This document shows positions 52,195-63,011 of a stretch of DNA of 64,000 nucleotides, one piece after another. The DNA lies in contig JALIGW010000013.1 in NCBI GenBank assembly GCA_023053685.1, positions 16,467,501 to 16,531,500 of the forward strand, given 5' to 3'. The stretch is from Diadophis punctatus similis (taxonomy: Eukaryota; Chordata; Lepidosauria; Squamata; Dipsadidae). A program made the translations under genes and the position numbers. How positions within the stretch are numbered: the first letter of the stretch is position 1; each line of letters opens with the position of its first letter. The notes below the pieces were generated by a model, which worked only from the letters and a program-made list of their open reading frames with translations, ran no database searches and was not told where the DNA came from.

Positions 52195-55169
52195 TAGGTG
52201 CCATTTTTACTTTATTTAAGGAAAAAATGGGTGGGAAACAGTAATTTATAATACACAAAAAAAATTAGACATCACTGCAAAAAGGCTAGGTGTTTCCTTG
52301 TCACCAGTCTATTTTGCAGTTCTACAATTAGTAATTTTACTGCAATTTTGTCATTTGTATTATTGTTTAAGCATCTTCATAGGTGGCAATACCTGGGGTT
52401 ATTTAAAAAAAAACACAAAAATGTGTACTGCTATCACTATGAAAACCTAAACCCCACAAAATCACTTTGAAATAAACCATAAATATGTGATGCACATTAG
52501 TGTAACAAAACCATTTTTGTAAACATTTTCTCCAACATAACATGTGCATACGATAAAAATAAAGTCACTGCATTCATACAGTTAGAATTACTTTGACATA
52601 GGATACAGAAATTATTACTTAAAGCTTAAACTAAACTAAGAGTACTCTTAATGCTTACCAACAGCACTGTTTTAAAATGAATTTCAACATTTTGTATGTA
52701 GTGGTTTCATAACACTGATTTGACTTGTAAAATTAGTCACCATGGATTTGTTTTTCCATCTTCTTTTCATTCTGATGGATAGAGCTTCACCAGCATATTA
52801 ATCTGGCAGAATTCTTCAAAATTACAACATTCTTCCGTTTGTGAACAGTAGTCTCTTTTTAAATATTTACATACATATATCTGTGTGTATATATATGTAT
52901 GAGTATGCATTGGGGTGTGTATACACACACATGCATACAAACATGGTGGCATGATAGGCAAGGGCAAAAATTAAATGAGTTTTAATCACATAATGTGATT
53001 CTAAACTTTTCCTCAGCGCTTCTGGCCCATTGGCTTTATTATCTTATGCTACAGTTCCAGTGCCAGAGAGAATCCTATTGCTGGTGGCAACACCAATCTC
53101 CTGCATCCCATTCATTTTCCACTATTCAATCTAGAGTTGATTTTTTGACTGTTTGCTGAGAGGAATGAAGGGAAGTGAAAGTCACCTGTAATCTTGGATC
53201 TGACATTCAGTGCTATCCAAATCCAAATCCAAATCCCAAGCAATTAAAGAAGACATGATTTTTGTTTTGTTTTTTTAAAAATCAAACCAGAAATTTGTTC
53301 CTATTTGTTTTATACAAGATTACTTTTGAGGGAAGGATAAACCCTTCCAGCTCTTCAAAGAAATTGCTTAATAAAGAGGAGAAAGTTAGTTAAGAAAAAG
53401 AAACAGCACTTTTACTGATGACCTAAGTACTACTAACTCAGATCTAGGCTCCTTCAATTGGTGCTGTTTGACACAAAGCAAGTCATTTGGTCTATGTTAC
53501 TTGATCTGTCAAAGCCTCTTAACTGAAGAATCACATGTAAGTCCGTAATTTTCATGCCATGAAACACTGGAATCCAATTCACTGATTAAAACAGTGAACT
53601 TAAGGCAACTGTCAACTAAATTACCCCAAATATCCTTTTTAAAAGTTCAAAAATCATAATTATTGTATCATGACACTGTGCATTATTACATCACCAACAG
53701 ATAATTACACACTCAAGTCTTCTCAAGTAATAAACACATGTAGCCTTTCAAAGTATTAGTCTTGACAGATTTATTATAAAGGCCAAAAATCTTCTGGCTA
53801 AAACAAAATTTTGTGGAGCCTTTCCCCTTTAAAAACATGGGACAGGGGAAAGACAAAGATCAAAGAATTTAGATTTTACACTGAAACACAAGTATATGCT
53901 GCATTCTTATAGTTTTAGAGCATTGCATTTTTAGAACAGGAAAACATTCCAAATTTCTTACAAAAGTATTGAATTTGCCTAGTTTTTGTTACTTGTGTGT
54001 TACTAAATCTCTCATGTTAAAGGTAAAACCTTCTGGATTTTAGGCTAAACTTGTTTAAGTTCCATTGGTAATGAAACTGTTAAAAATAAAATTAAAAGAC
54101 TTCTTTCAAAATTAAAAAACCCCAATTACTTAAGTCACTGAATTCCAGTCCTTAATCTAATTTAATCGTTACAAGTGACTGCTGGTCTGATCTCCTAAAA
54201 CCTGGTATGAAAGTAACAGTCAAAACTGTAATCTGATAGTTTTGGTATCACAATTAAGTGGATATTAGTACTGGTTCATCTAAAAAAAAATATAAACCTA
54301 AACCACCTCTTTTATTGTATGCATTAGAAACAATGAGGTAGGCACAAAAATAAACACGTTTGGAATTTTGTTTCCCCATAGGCTGGTAGTAAAAGCTGTT
54401 GCACATTTTAGGTTTAAACAAAAATTAAACCTTTAACTGAGGCAGTGCTAACACTGAAATTACCAAGTTCTGGCCTAATGAAGAGTCATTGTAGAAAAAT
54501 GAACTATGCTATTATTATTATTATTATTATTTAAAAAACCCATTCACTGTGATTTTTAGGCAAAACTTGGTACAGAGGAAAAGAAGGACTGAACTCTTGG
54601 CCAGGCCAAAACTTAAAAAGAAAACCATCCCACCTTCCCTAAACCACTGTGCCTTTCACATTTTTATAAATATTAACTTTTAAAACCTGCATCTTTCTCT
54701 TTTTCCACAGAGTCACATTACAAAAGAAAGAAAAGAAAAGAAAAAGAAACGTCAATTAAATTACATTGTTAATATTACTATATTAAATTTGCCCTCTGCT
54801 TCAGTGACATAGCGTCCACCTATGTCACCCTCCTGCACCTTCTCCTGCCTCCTGCCTCCTTCCAAAAAACGGTTTCCTGGTTAGTCTCTTCCTTTATTCT
54901 TTAGGCGATCTGGAGCGGGGAAAGGCGGAAAAGGAGAGACCTGATTCTTTCTCTAGTGGGATCCCAAATCAGATAGCACCTGATGGCCAAAAGCACCAGC
55001 TGCACCCTGCAGCCTCAGTTTAAAAATGAAAAGAACCCAACACCAGTGATGCTGGCACACGCAATAGCATGTTTGGAATGCATCATGGCAGGTCTGTACT
55101 CCAGTTGCAAATGATTCCAAGTTATGAAGACTCCAAAGGACAGCAATTCCTTGCCAAACTAGAGAGCTT
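52195..55169 (-). other. MAP4K4: MAP4K4 3' UTR (extent inferred)
   Basis: After the MAP4K4 stop, about 3 kb contain no mobile element that I recognise, in clear contrast to the regions on both sides. It holds short A/T runs, a (TTA)8 tract at about 54510-54533 and a T/G purine-pyrimidine tract near 52880-52930. This fits the long, conserved 3' UTR known for MAP4K4. AATAAA signals on the minus strand occur at 54316-54311, 53774-53769, 53040-53035 and 52216-52211. The last is the likeliest distal end because repeats resume just beyond it. Confidence 0.7.
52211..52216 (-). terminator. Candidate distal poly(A) signal of MAP4K4
   Basis: AATAAA on the minus strand, 2.95 kb past the stop. Cleavage would be near 52190-52200. 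Nearer AATAAA copies could give shorter 3' UTR forms. RNA 3' ends would be needed to choose. Confidence 0.45.
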
Positions 55170-55253
55170 CTACCAGCTGAGAAGAGAAGTCCTGCCTAAA
55201 GTCATGAAATAAACTTGACTGCTTCCTCCAGACCGTACAGAGGCAAAGAAAAC
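55170..55253 (-). CDS. MAP4K4: MAP4K4 last coding exon and stop
   Basis: 84 nt. Encodes [16 protein letters not shown] to LGRTSLLSW, then TAG at 55172-55170. Acceptor TCTTTCTTCGCAG. The exon continues into the 3' UTR. Confidence 0.96.
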   Translation of the reverse strand, partial: VFFASVRSGGSSQVYFMTLGRTSLLSW

Positions 55254-56928
55254 CTGCGAAGAAAGAGACAAAGAGAAAGCAAACTTATCAGACAATGGAG
55301 CAAAGGAGGGAAACCAACAGAAAACAATCACGGGGCTGAATTTATTTACAGAACAAGGACAGCTTTTTTCACTCCTGTCATAATGCCTCCCGTGATGTAC
55401 AGATACAAGGGAGCAGGATGAAAAAGATTATTCTTCATTAATGGTGACACCCAATCAGTGGTGGGTTCCTACCGGTGCGGTCCACTCTATAGCACCGGTA
55501 GCGGCCCGCTGGTGACGTCACAGTACCGGTGCGGTCGGTTGCCGGTGCCTGGGTGCCGCCATTTTTTTTAAAAAATTTTTTTACATTTTTTTAAAAAAAT
55601 TCTTCTGCGCATGCCCAGAAGCCGAGCTTCCGGCACTGCGCATGCGCTGCCTTCCTACCCCACAATGAGTCCAAGCAGGGGAGGATGGCTGAAGGAGCGC
55701 GTGAGACGCTGAAAGAATGAGTGGCAGGAGCTATCTCCATTCCCCTCCCTTCAGCAGTCCGAGAAGCCACGAATGTGTGGTGATGATCCCAGGCATTTTC
55801 GCACGTTCGAGGCTTCTCGAGCTGCTGAGGGGAGGGGGAACGGGCGGCAGGAGCCTAGGATCATCAAATGGGGAGAAGCATTCAGGCCGGACGGAGCTTC
55901 CTATAAGAACTGCTGCTCTTGCTGCTCCCGCTGCGTGGGGCTGCGTTGCGCGTGGGCAATGCCCCCCCCCGCTTCTCCGGCCGCTGCCTAGCTCCCGAGG
56001 CCCACGCCCACCTGGTCACATGGCTGCCAAGCCACACCCACAAAATAAGCCACGCCCACAGAGTGGTAGTAAAAAAATTAGGAACCAGCCCCTGCACCCA
56101 ATCCTCTGTGCAATATCAGTGTGCAGCAGAAAAACCATGTGGCAAGACATCTCACATGCTCTTTGGTGTTAATTAAAGCTTTGCTGTTATTCCAGGAATC
56201 AAAAGGTCAGTGTGCATCAAGAGCAGTGGTGCTCTAATCCTTTTGCCCACACTCAAATGTCAGAGGATTGGTGTCATCATTCATTCTTCCTCTTCTCCAC
56301 AGTAATTATAAAACTGCTAAACTGAGTATTAGGAGTGGAAAATATATACGTATATATCTTACCTTGTCATTACGTTCACATAGAAATTTGAGTCTTTGTG
56401 CTCTTTTGTGCATAAATACACCATCCAAATGTCCTGTTTCCACTGACCGTATTTCAATAGCCTTTTCTCCCCAGCCCATAATCTGATTAGATCGAATGTA
56501 GGCTTTAAGATTAAAAAAAAAGCCATTTTTAAATATAATAATAAACAGTAATCTCCATCTTGGGCATTCTACATCCTCTTAATTTTTCATACAAAGCAAA
56601 AATTACATTTAATCTTGATGACATAAATATTCATTTAAAAAACTGAAAGAGAATATTTTGAGTTTAGATAAGCTTTTAATTAATTACCATCTTCTCTCTA
56701 CTAAAACAAGTTTAATCTAGTGCTTAAAGCACCAGGCTAGAAAACAGGTGACAGTGAGTTCAAGTCCTGCCTTAGTCAGGAAAGCCGGCTGGGTGACTTT
56801 GGGCTAGTCTCAGCCAACACACCTCACATCATTGCTGTTATGGGAAAATAGAAGGAGGGAAGGTGTGTTGGATATGTTTGCCACCTTGCGTTATTTGTAA
56901 AAATTATAAAGGCAGCAAATAAATGAAT

Positions 56929-56973
<45 letters not shown>

Positions 56974-59900
56974 TTCAATTGTTAAAAGTACAAGAACATA
57001 TAACTGTAAGCATATACATTCATAACAAATATTCTTTCTTCAATATTGTTTACCTCCCAATATATGTACAATTATATCCTACAAATAACTGATTCTTTAA
57101 TAATATTATCAAGACGAAAATACATAACAACAGATTATTTTAGAAAAAAATCTAACTGGGTCCAAGAAGCTTGAAACGTATTCTTTCTGAACTTGTTGCC
57201 ATGCAAAAATATCCATGAGTTTTGGATATTTTGCTTTTCTGCAGTACCTCTGAACACCTTATAGGTGCAATTATGCCTCATGGTCTATTTGTTTCCCCCC
57301 CCCCCATCCAAAGCAATTAAACTTAAGCACAGGTGGACTGAATAATGTATAGGTATAGCAGCAATATAGTTATTATTATGTCCTCTGACTTAGCAATAGA
57401 AATAGAAAATATAATATTTATCAATCTGTCATGATATCTTAGATTGTTTAATAGCCAAAGTGACTGAATTTCAGATAAAGAACCATTTATCTACCATTTT
57501 TTGAAAGCGTTTTGTAAAAGCTTGGCATACATACCTACAGATGTAGGCATTTCCCCCCACTGCAGAACCACATCTTTGGTGATCCTTCCATATGTGTTGA
57601 CATATACTCCTTCATCCTCATAGCAAACAAGCAGTTCCATTCCATCAGTGTTAGGAAGTATAATGATCGCATGGGGCTGGATACTACACTGAATCTGCAA
57701 ATACATGTATCTGTCAATTCCCAGTTGGCAACAAGGTATTCTTCATTTTCTCTTAATTGAACCACACATTTCCTAGACTGAGAAATAATCCATGGAATCA
57801 TAAACATTCTCAGATATAATGGATTTATGTCACACAGCTCTTCTTTTGTTTATTGCTTACCAAAGCACAAAACTCATCTTTTCTAGTATTTATGGAGAGT
57901 CTCAATCATCCAGGTCACAGTTGTCCAAAGGCAACTGGACTTTCTTGATTTTTTTTTCTTTGAAAACATTTCAGAACTTCTTGGATGAGAAGTGAAATAT
58001 TTTTAAGACAAAAAAAAAAAACCCAAGAAAGTCCAGTTGCCTTTGGGTCATCTCCTCTAGATATACATCCTTGGACATAAATTTAGTATTTTTTGGATGA
58101 TGTGTTTTGTTCCATTATCAAATATATGGGTTAATTAACATGGTTACAATGCTACATACTTACATGAGTTGGAAGATAAATATCATACACTGATCCTGAG
58201 TCCACATCAACTGCATGAAAACCAGCAGAGGAACCATAGATCACCTTCAGTCTCTGGCCTTCTTCTACAGTAAGATCCACTAATAATGGCTTATGTACCA
58301 AGTCTCCAAATGACTGTTAAGTAATAAAATATATACATATATACTGAAGCGATTATTTTGGAAACAACTATGAAAAATATTTCATCTGGAATGGACTAAA
58401 CAGTATTCATTGATTCCATCATTATTGTTCACTTGCTATATGGCAATGAACTTGAAATATAAGAATGGCCCTTGCATGTGTATAATATTTTTAGATCAGA
58501 TAATGCTTTTTACAATCTTTACAAAAGTTTAGAGTTTGATCGCTACGGCTTCATCTCCTTTATAAAAGGTACTGACTGAACTTTTACATAAACGAAGAAG
58601 AAAAATACCAATTAAAAGTAAAGGGAGAGGTGTTATATTTTAAAAGTGTTATTATGAAAATTCACCCTTAAGTAAGTCTAGTCATTTTTTCAGAACTTCA
58701 AGACTGCATGCAAGTGACTAGTTTTTTTTCCTTTTGGTTTCCATTTGATTCCCTCATCTCTTTCTTAACATTCTTATCTTTCTCCGCCTTGAATATTCTT
58801 AAGCAGACCAATGAACAAAGTCTTATATCATTTTTCCTATGTAGTGCTGCCTAGCTCATCTTGCATGACTATTAATCTAAAACTTGGTAGTACATGGAAA
58901 GCTGTGCTTAATAAAAACCTACGATCTGAAAGGAAAATAAGAGTAATGAGGAAAATTGCAACATTTCTGATTGGGGAACTGGCAACAAGTCTCATGACTA
59001 AGGGACACCAGTAAAACATGTGTATATTATCCCTCATACACAGACCATGTTTCTACTAAAGCAATTATCCTCATATAAAAATGAAGGAAGCAAGAAAAGA
59101 TGTCAAGTCATGCTCCTGGTTTCCTTACAGGATCAATGTCTCTCTTGAAGAATCAGTTTTTTACTTAATAGCCATAGACCTAAAGCACATCAATTCAAGA
59201 GTTCCACAAGAATGTGGTAGATATAAGCTATTGTATTTTTCGGAGTATAAGAAGCACTTCCCCCCCACAAAGAGGGTGAAAATTTGGGTGCGTCTTATAC
59301 ACCGAATGTAGCCAAAAACGCGAGATACGATGGAGGCGATGGTCTGTGGCAATTCCTGCAGCCTGGAACAGCTGATTGGGGTATTCCGGGAGGCCGATCC
59401 GCCCGCCAATCAGCTGCTCGTGCTGAATCAGGCTGCAATAATGTGCTGAAGCTGACCTGGCTGTTCGCTATTTGCTGCAAGGACGTGTCAGAGTTTGCAG
59501 CAGCAATCACATCCAGAAAGCACACACAAGTAACTGATTCAGCAGGATTCAATAACTTCTCTTTATATATAATATAACACAGGAAGTAAATATACAATAC
59601 CAAAAGCAGGTTTTCCAACGTGGTAGTAAATACAAGCAAAACACAAGCAGAGGAGAGGAGTTTCAGTTTTAGTTTTAGTTTCAGAGATTAGCACAGCATG
59701 CAGCTTTAGTACAGAACAGTTGAACTAAGCCACGCCCAGGCTCCTTGCTGTCTTCTTGTTGCTCACACAGCAAATACTGTTTCAGTTTCCAAACAGCCCT
59801 CAACTCTCTCACACACTGACAGGACACTAGCCAGATGAATACCGATGGATGCTGGTAGGCAGAGGCAGAATTTTTTTTCTTATTTTCCTCCCCAAAAACT

Positions 59901-62405
59901 AAGGTGCGTCTTATACTCTGGAGCGTCTTATCCTCCGAAAAATACGGTACATTTCAATTTTAGAGTAGAAATATTCCCTAATACTACTGGGTGAATTTGG
60001 ATTTGTTATTGCCTAATGGATAATGGGCCCTATTTAAAACACCATATAACAGTGGTGGGATTCAAACAATTTAACAACTGGTTCTCTGTCCTAATGGTGG
60101 GCATGGCCAGGGGGTGTGACAGGCAGCACTTGGCCTCCTGCACCACAATGAGAGCAAAAAGGGAACATGGGGGGGGCGTCCCGCCCCCCCGTGCCCCGTT
60201 TAGGGCCTAGGTCTCCCTGCAGCCTCCTGGGAGTGAAAATGGGCCATGGGGGTCACGCTACAGTCCCCGCACACTGTTTTGGGCCTAGTAGGCCTCCCTG
60301 AAGCTTCCTGGGAACAAAAACGGGCCGCAGGGGGAATGCACCGCCTCGCCGTGCCCTGTTTTGGGCCTAGGCCTCCCTGCAGCCTCCTGGGAGCAAAAAC
60401 GGGCTGTGGGGGGGCCCACCACGCCCCTCGCATCTTTTTGGGCCTTGGAGGCCTCTCTGCAGCCTCTTGGGAGTGGAACCGTCCAGGGGGGGCGTACTGC
60501 ACCCCCACACCCCGTTTTTTGCCTAGGAGGCCTCTCTGCATCCTCCTGGGAGCAAAAATGGGCCGTGGGGGGCGCGTCACCCCTCACACCCCATTTTGGG
60601 CATAGCAGCCTCCCTGCACTTACCTGGGAGCCAAAATGGGGCAGTGGGGACTCCTGGAAGGGGCAGGGCGCGGCCAGCCAGCAATTTAACTACCGGTTCA
60701 CCCGAACCGGCCCGAACTGGCTGAATCCCACTACTGATCCATATATCATAGTTTGTTGACAGTTAAGTTCACTCTGACATTCTTCAATGACTTTTAACAT
60801 GTTTCAAGGGAAAGAGGCACTCTTACCTTAAATGCCATAAATTTGTGGTATGGTTTTGGTGCCCAGGCATAGACTTCCACAGAACTCTTCAAAGCAATTA
60901 CTAAGAATTTGATTCTTTCATATTTTACTAAAATTAAAAAGGACAAAAACATTTTGCAAAATTATTTAAGTAAAATGTTTTATACAGCTGATAAGGCATC
61001 AAATTTCAATATGTATTGTAGAAAATATAAATATACACATCAGAGAGTTTATAGCCTAATTCACAAAATTATGAACTGTTGCTCTAAAATTATCTCAAAT
61101 TACATAATAATAATTAACATTACATGTATGTAATATTGATACATAAAAATATATCAATAATTATAATTGTTTACTTTCTGCATATAAAACATATTAAAAG
61201 TCCACTTCGTTCCTTAGGCAGTAATACTGTATATATATAGATTTGCTTACATTAATTCCCCTATTGATCAGAAGATAATGATTATTACGGATTTAGCTTT
61301 TAAGATAAAAGTAAAACCAGACCCAAAATTAGATGACATCTCTTCTTTGCAATAGAGTCAGCAGCAGTCAATGACCTCCTGGTGTTTCATTTATATAATT
61401 TCCAACAGGATAAGAGGGTCAGACTATCTTCTTAATACTTCCCAATATATATGATCCTACTGATACACAATTAATCTCTGCCGTGTTCAGAATTGGTAAA
61501 ACAATGTACGGGGAAATTACTTCTCTCTATGCTTTGATTTCAGAACATTTTAGGAAATGAGATGATGCCAAGAAGAGGAAAATATGAGCTTCATGCTCAA
61601 TTCACAGTTGTTTGTATTAAAGCAATGATGGCGAACCTTTTTTTGCTCGGGTGCCAAAAGGGTGCGCGCGTGCGAGATAGCGTGTGCCCACACCCATAAT
61701 GCAATACCCTCCCCCCCTGTGCATGTGTGCTGCCCCCCGCATGCACACAATCCACCCGTGCTCCCCCCTGCACATGCCCACAGGCCTCACTGAAGCCTCT
61801 GGACTTCCGGTAGGCCCGTTGGACTGTTTTTCGCTCTCCCCAGGGTTCAGGAAAGCGAAACGAACTTCCAGTTGGGCCGTTTTTCACCGTCCCCAGGCTT
61901 CAGGAGGCTTTCCTGAACCCTAGGGATGGAGAAAAACAGCTGAAAAGAAGGCAGAAAATCAGCTGGCCAGCGCGCATGTGCGCTGGAGCTGACAAAGGGC
62001 AACGCGTGCCCTCAGATATGGCTCCGCGTGCCACCTGTGGCACGTGTGCCATAGGTTCACCATCACTGTATTAAAGCATGCCTTAATATATATATATATA
62101 TATATATATAAAATCAACAAAACAGGGAATCCTTAAGAGTATTTATTTTGAAAATGTGAAATATACAGCTGTATTTTATGCCATATGATTTACTCATAAA
62201 AATCAAAACTTCTCTTTTGTTAGGAAGTTCACTTATAATTGCTTTCAAATGAAGATAATGAATTACTTACCAACTTTGTAGTGTACACAGCCTTCTAAAT
62301 CACCTACAGTTGTCCATCCTTGTTTTTTTTCTACTTCAGGATCATTGTGAAGGATCTTGTTTCTTAACCATGAGAGGTAATAAACTCTCAATTTATTTTT
62401 CTTAC
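55170..62405 (-). CDS. MAP4K4: MAP4K4, 3' part: last six coding exons (CNH domain C-terminus)
   Basis: MAP4K4 (HGK/NIK) is a Ste20-family serine/threonine kinase of the GCK-IV group, acting in JNK signalling, migration and inflammation. Only the C-terminal part of its citron-homology domain is in the window. Exons are 62405-62271, 60927-60827, 58313-58164, 57694-57535, 56502-56363 and 55253-55170 (stop 55172-55170). All junction phases agree, giving 770 nt and 256 residues. Landmarks are [80 protein letters not shown] and the ending [11 protein letters not shown], matching vertebrate MAP4K4 nearly residue for residue. TNIK and MINK1 share this domain. The neighbour IL1R2 and the C-terminal ending favour MAP4K4. 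The kinase and middle regions lie to the right, outside the window. Confidence 0.95.
55456..56094. mobile_element. hAT-type MITE, 639 bp, in the last MAP4K4 intron
   Basis: Ends CAGTGGTGGGTTCCTACCGG and TTAGGAACCAGCCCCTG. The exact 8-bp duplication CACCCAAT lies at 55448-55455 and 56095-56102. NRF1-like sites at 55602-55621 and 55635-55647, GCCGCCATTTTT at about 55555. Overlapping frames are by-products. Confidence 0.93.
56363..56502 (-). CDS. MAP4K4: MAP4K4 CNH exon ([15 protein letters not shown]...)
   Basis: 140 nt. Encodes [20 protein letters not shown] to [11 protein letters not shown]. Acceptor AATCTTAAAG, donor GTAAGA. Confidence 0.96.
56709..56932 (+). mobile_element. Squamate tRNA-derived SINE, near full length
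   Basis: CTAGTGCTTAAAGCACCAGG and GAGTTCAAGTCCTGCC (B box) form the head, then CTGGGTGACTTTGGGC, ACACCTCACATCATTGCTGT and GGCAGCAAATAAATGAATAA at the tail, followed by an (AC)n run. Confidence 0.8.
56933..56970. repeat. (AC)n microsatellite
   Basis: About 19 AC units immediately after the SINE tail, in a MAP4K4 intron. Confidence 0.97.
57535..57694 (-). CDS. MAP4K4: MAP4K4 CNH exon ([13 protein letters not shown]...)
   Basis: 160 nt. Encodes [31 protein letters not shown] and [12 protein letters not shown]. Acceptor TATTTGCAG, donor GTATGT. The last base joins the next exon as GCC (Ala). Confidence 0.96.
57890..58046. mobile_element. Inverted-arm element, GAAGCTTCTTGGATGAGAAG family
   Basis: CTCAATCATCCAGGTCACAG and GGCAACTGGACTTTCTTG on the left, CAAGAAAGTCCAGTTGCC inverted on the right, with CTTCTTGGATGAGAAGTGAA at the centre. 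Same head-to-head design as 13744-13959. No clean target duplication. In the MAP4K4 intron 118 bases from an exon. Confidence 0.7.
58164..58313 (-). CDS. MAP4K4: MAP4K4 CNH exon (SFGDLVHKP...)
   Basis: 150 nt, exactly 50 codons, phase 0 at both ends. Encodes [20 protein letters not shown] to [13 protein letters not shown]. Acceptor ACTTAACAG, donor GTAAGT. Confidence 0.96.
58314..59228. other. MAP4K4 intron, nothing recognised
   Basis: Unique-looking intron DNA. Confidence 0.4.
59231..59947. mobile_element. TA-flanked inverted-repeat element, 717 bp, holding a solo LTR
   Basis: Ends TTGTATTTTTCGGAGTATAA and CTCCGAAAAATACGG, with TA at 59229-59230 and 59948-59949. GTGCGTCTTATAC motifs repeat at both ends. 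Without the inner LTR it would be about 380 bp. Confidence 0.85.
59486..59821. mobile_element. Probable solo LTR, 336 bp
   Basis: Starts TGTCAGAGTTTGC and ends CACACACTGACA (TGTCAG...CTGACA). Flanks GGACG (59481-59485) and GGACA (59822-59826) differ in one base. TATATATAATAT near 59558 could be a TATA region. No internal genes. Confidence 0.6.
60050..60736. mobile_element. hAT-type MITE, 687 bp, with internal minisatellite
   Basis: Ends CAGTGGTGGGATTCAAAC and GCTGAATCCCACTACTG, with AACTGGTTC/ACCGGTTCACCCGAACCGG inside. Flanks share CCATATA but not a clean 8-bp duplication. Most of the interior is a tandem array. Confidence 0.88.
60168..60652. repeat. Minisatellite, about six units of about 80 bp
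   Basis: Each unit has a GGGGG run, a GCNCCCCNNNCCC stretch, TTTTGGGCCTAG, GCCTCCCTGCAGCCTCCTGG and GAGCAAAAACGGGC. Units differ by point changes and small indels. It lies wholly inside the hAT-type element. Confidence 0.9.
60827..60927 (-). CDS. MAP4K4: MAP4K4 CNH exon (VKYERIKFL...)
   Basis: 101 nt. Acceptor AATTTTAG, donor GTAAGA. Encodes [16 protein letters not shown] and [13 protein letters not shown]. It sits about 90 bases left of a 687-bp hAT element in the following intron. Confidence 0.95.
60928..61614. other. MAP4K4 intron, nothing recognised
   Basis: A/T-rich intron DNA without repeat ends. Confidence 0.4.
61623..62068. mobile_element. hAT-type MITE, 446 bp
   Basis: Ends CAATGATGGCGAACC and GGTTCACCATCACTG. 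The exact 8-bp duplication TATTAAAG lies at 61615-61622 and 62069-62076. Same family as 13003 and 25640. Confidence 0.94.
62271..62405 (-). CDS. MAP4K4: MAP4K4 CNH exon ([10 protein letters not shown]...)
   Basis: 135 nt. Acceptor TATGCCTAG, donor GTAAGT. Encodes [12 protein letters not shown] through GCVHYKV, completing Gly at the start and giving one base of Val at the end. This is the first MAP4K4 exon in the window in transcript order. Confidence 0.94.
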
Positions 62406-62930
62406 CTAGGCATAAAGTATTTTCTTAAGAAAAGGGCAATGTTTACACTATTACACTATGTAGAATAATTCATTAATTACTAGAATTATATGGAAGCAAC
62501 AGTATATGATTCTATCCCACGTAATTTTATCTGCCATAGAGGTTCTTATTCAGAACTTTAACTTTTTAAAAAAATATTGCTTAAGTAGTCATAATACTCC
62601 TACTCCAAATACAAAATATATGAAGGCAAACTTCTTAAATTGTATTTTAAAAGAAAATATACCCTACCACCAGGAACCAGTAATCTGTTTAGAAGAAAGA
62701 ATAATCTGCTAGAGATGACTCTCACTTGAGTAATGGAGTAACATAGTAATATAAGCACAGAGGTATCATAGAATAGTTGTATTTGATAAAAACATGAAAT
62801 ATTTTTTTCTTATTTAAAAAAAAAACCTTAAGAACACAAAAGAGCTACAAATCTATCACTGTACTTTTTATCTAATCACATGATCAGAAGGAGTTTAGTC
62901 AAGATGTAAATGGAATAGTAACTTCTAGAA

Positions 62931-63003
62931 CAGTAAAGCTGGCTGAGGAATTCTGGGAGTTGAAGTCCACAAGTCTTAAAGTTGCTAAGGTTGTAGATCC
63001 CTG
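62931..63003. mobile_element. Minimal hAT-type MITE, 73 bp
   Basis: GAATTCTGGGAGTTGAAGTC and CACAAGTCTTAAAGTTGC are shared with 50466-50688. The exact 8-bp duplication TTCTAGAA lies at 62923-62930 and 63004-63011. The left half is mostly deleted. Confidence 0.85.
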
Positions 63004-63011
63004 TTCTAGAA

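Noticed and set aside
55717..56176. 151-codon plus-strand frame
   Set aside because: Lies in the hAT element 55456-56094, antisense to a MAP4K4 intron.
60200..60759. Repetitive frames of 100-132 codons on both strands
   Set aside because: Translations of the 80-bp minisatellite.
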